Shown here: positions 6,033 to 6,807 of the stretch, piece after piece
Layout of the letters: the number at the start of each line of letters is the position of its first letter
Position numbering within the stretch: the first letter of the stretch is position 1
From: JAISGQ01 sp045604155
Lineage (GTDB): Bacteria > Bacillota > Clostridia > Oscillospirales > Acutalibacteraceae
Direction of reading: 5' to 3'
Assembly: GCA_045604155.1 (NCBI GenBank)
Contig: JAZUNN010000076.1
Coordinates: 1 to 6,807 of the forward strand
Length of the DNA stretch: 6,807 nt
Translations under genes and position numbers: made by a program
Notes under the pieces: model-generated
Databases searched by the model: none
What the model was told of the DNA's origin: nothing
The model's input: only the letters and a program-made list of their open reading frames with translations

Positions 6033-6119
6033 ACGTTCTATTTTATCAAACTATGCTGCAATCATTGTATGGGCGATTATCAACCGCCCGTTTTGTGCGT
6101 TACAGTAAGGGCTTATTTC

Positions 6120-6151
6120 TTGACACAAAAGGGCAATAATGCTAATATAAT
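6120..6151 (+). promoter_or_regulatory. Probable promoter of the membrane protein/lgt-like operon
   Basis: TTGACA (6120-6125) is perfect. At 17 bases lies TAATAT (6143-6148, 4 of 6 matches), while a perfect TATAAT at 6146-6151 would need a 20-base spacer. Another TATAAT lies at 6154-6159 without a good -35 box. The -35 box is clear; which -10 box is used is not. Confidence 0.6.
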
Positions 6152-6187
6152 CTTATAATATTTCTTAATAATGAAAGCGGTGTTGAA

Positions 6188-6652
6188 ATGAGCAAACAGC
6201 TTAAGGTAAGAGATAACATGGATAATATGCAGATGGAGCAGTACAAGCAGACCGTTTGCGTTGTAAGAACCCCCGAAGGCCGTGCTGCCGAAAAGCGCAG
6301 AGGAAAGAAGGAAGATCTGCCCGGATACATCATTTTCTCCATTCTCTCAATCCTCTGCAGTGCAGGAACCGTATATCTTATTGAGATGATAATGAAGCTT
6401 AAGCTTCTGATTCTCATCCCTGCAGGCTTTGCTCTTATTTTCGCAATAGCGGCAAAGGTGAAGAGAACAGGTGTAATGTCCATAATGGCACTTGTTTTTT
6501 CGATTATAGCCGTTTTTGTGGCATGTACGGTATCTGTAGCCTGCGTGTGCGTCAATCAGTTTGTTGACGAAGCAAAGACAGAATACGTAGAGCCCTTTGC
6601 CGAAGACCTGAAGGAGACCGCACAGGAAAAGTTTCCCTGGTTCTTTGACTGA
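6188..6652 (+). CDS. Small three-helix membrane protein, unrecognised
   Basis: The product is 154 residues from ATG 6188. I do not recognise the family. The N-terminal 45 residues are polar and strongly basic around RAAEKRRGKKED (32-43), so probably cytoplasmic. Hydrophobic segments follow at about 46-66, 72-90 and 96-122, the last rich in Val, Ala and Cys (VACTVSVACVCV). The acidic C-terminal tail (127-154) ends KFPWFFD. There is no signal peptide. The start is uncertain: the site before 6188 is weak (GCGGTG), and ATG 6218 (Met11, preceded by AAGGTAAGAGA) or the ATG at 6227 are alternatives. It lies behind its own promoter and 14 bases before the lgt-like gene, so the two are probably one operon. 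Confidence 0.75.
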   Translation: MSKQLKVRDNMDNMQMEQYKQTVCVVRTPEGRAAEKRRGKKEDLPGYIIFSILSILCSAGTVYLIEMIMKLKLLILIPAGFALIFAIAAKVKRTGVMSIMALVFSIIAVFVACTVSVACVCVNQFVDEAKTEYVEPFAEDLKETAQEKFPWFFD

Positions 6653-6666
6653 TACAGGAGAGATAA

Positions 6667-6807
6667 ATGCTTCCTTTTATTTATATTTTAGGTGCGAAAA
6701 TACCTATGTACGGCACCCTTATCATTCTCGGCGTAATACTTGCGGCAGTGCTTGCGGTGTACCGTGCAGGAAGGAATCCTCTGGTATCAAGGGTAGATAT
6801 GCTGACA
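6667..6807 (+). CDS. lgt: Prolipoprotein diacylglyceryl transferase-like protein, 5' end only
   Basis: Only the first 47 codons are in the window and the gene runs off the right edge. AGGAGAG (6656-6662) lies 4 bases before the ATG. The N-terminus, MLPFIYILGAKIPMYGTLII, followed by LGVILAAVLAVYRAGRN and DMLT, has the order seen in Lgt: a short start, I-P-x-Y/T-G, the first membrane helix, then a basic R/K patch and an Asp-containing segment. Lgt is an integral membrane enzyme that moves diacylglyceryl from phosphatidylglycerol to the lipobox cysteine of prolipoproteins. The catalytic region is not in the window, so this is a family call from the N-terminus only; another Lgt-superfamily membrane protein is possible. 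Confidence 0.65.
   Translation, partial: MLPFIYILGAKIPMYGTLIILGVILAAVLAVYRAGRNPLVSRVDMLT

Overview
The window looks like chromosomal DNA from a low-to-mid GC, Gram-positive anaerobe of the Clostridia, most like Ruminococcus and relatives (Oscillospiraceae). This rests on strong AGGAGG-type ribosome binding sites, TTGACA/TATAAT promoters, a homodimeric glycyl-tRNA synthetase, a short QueG-like protein and an ABC-F protein of a type I associate with these bacteria. The assignment is inference from protein style; no rRNA or marker search was possible. I see no phage, insertion sequence, CRISPR array or plasmid function.

Layout. Positions 1-1110 hold the 3' two thirds of an ABC-F ATPase gene on the + strand. 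It is interrupted by an in-frame TAG at 226-228, and two catalytic positions of its second ATPase domain are changed, so I call it a pseudogene with reservations. Positions 1111-1356 are intergenic. They carry a modular series of hairpins separated by a repeated 10-base spacer, and then a bidirectional terminator. A short epoxyqueuosine-reductase-like (QueG-like) gene lies on the - strand at 1357-2157. A divergent promoter region (2158-2394) separates it from a + strand run: a secreted or lipid-anchored protein with a DUF3221-like region, glyQS, a two-helix YcxB-like membrane protein and a LURP-one-related (LOR) protein. A consensus promoter then drives a tRNA-Asp(GTC)/tRNA-Thr(GGT) pair that ends in a UUCG-capped hairpin. 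The last block is a small three-helix membrane protein followed at 14 bases by the start of a gene resembling lgt (prolipoprotein diacylglyceryl transferase), cut by the window end.

How it fits together. Much of the content concerns translation: glyQS charges tRNA-Gly, tRNA-Asp and tRNA-Thr are made here, QueG-family enzymes finish queuosine in the wobble position of GUN-anticodon tRNAs (tRNA-Asp is one), and ABC-F proteins act on the ribosome. A functional link between these neighbours is inference and may only reflect ordinary housekeeping clustering. The lgt-like gene would make the enzyme that lipidates proteins such as the candidate lipoprotein at 2395, but the two genes are not in one operon.

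The observations most worth a second look are the damaged or altered ABC-F gene and the modular hairpin element behind it. I found no convincing new defence, mobile or regulatory system.
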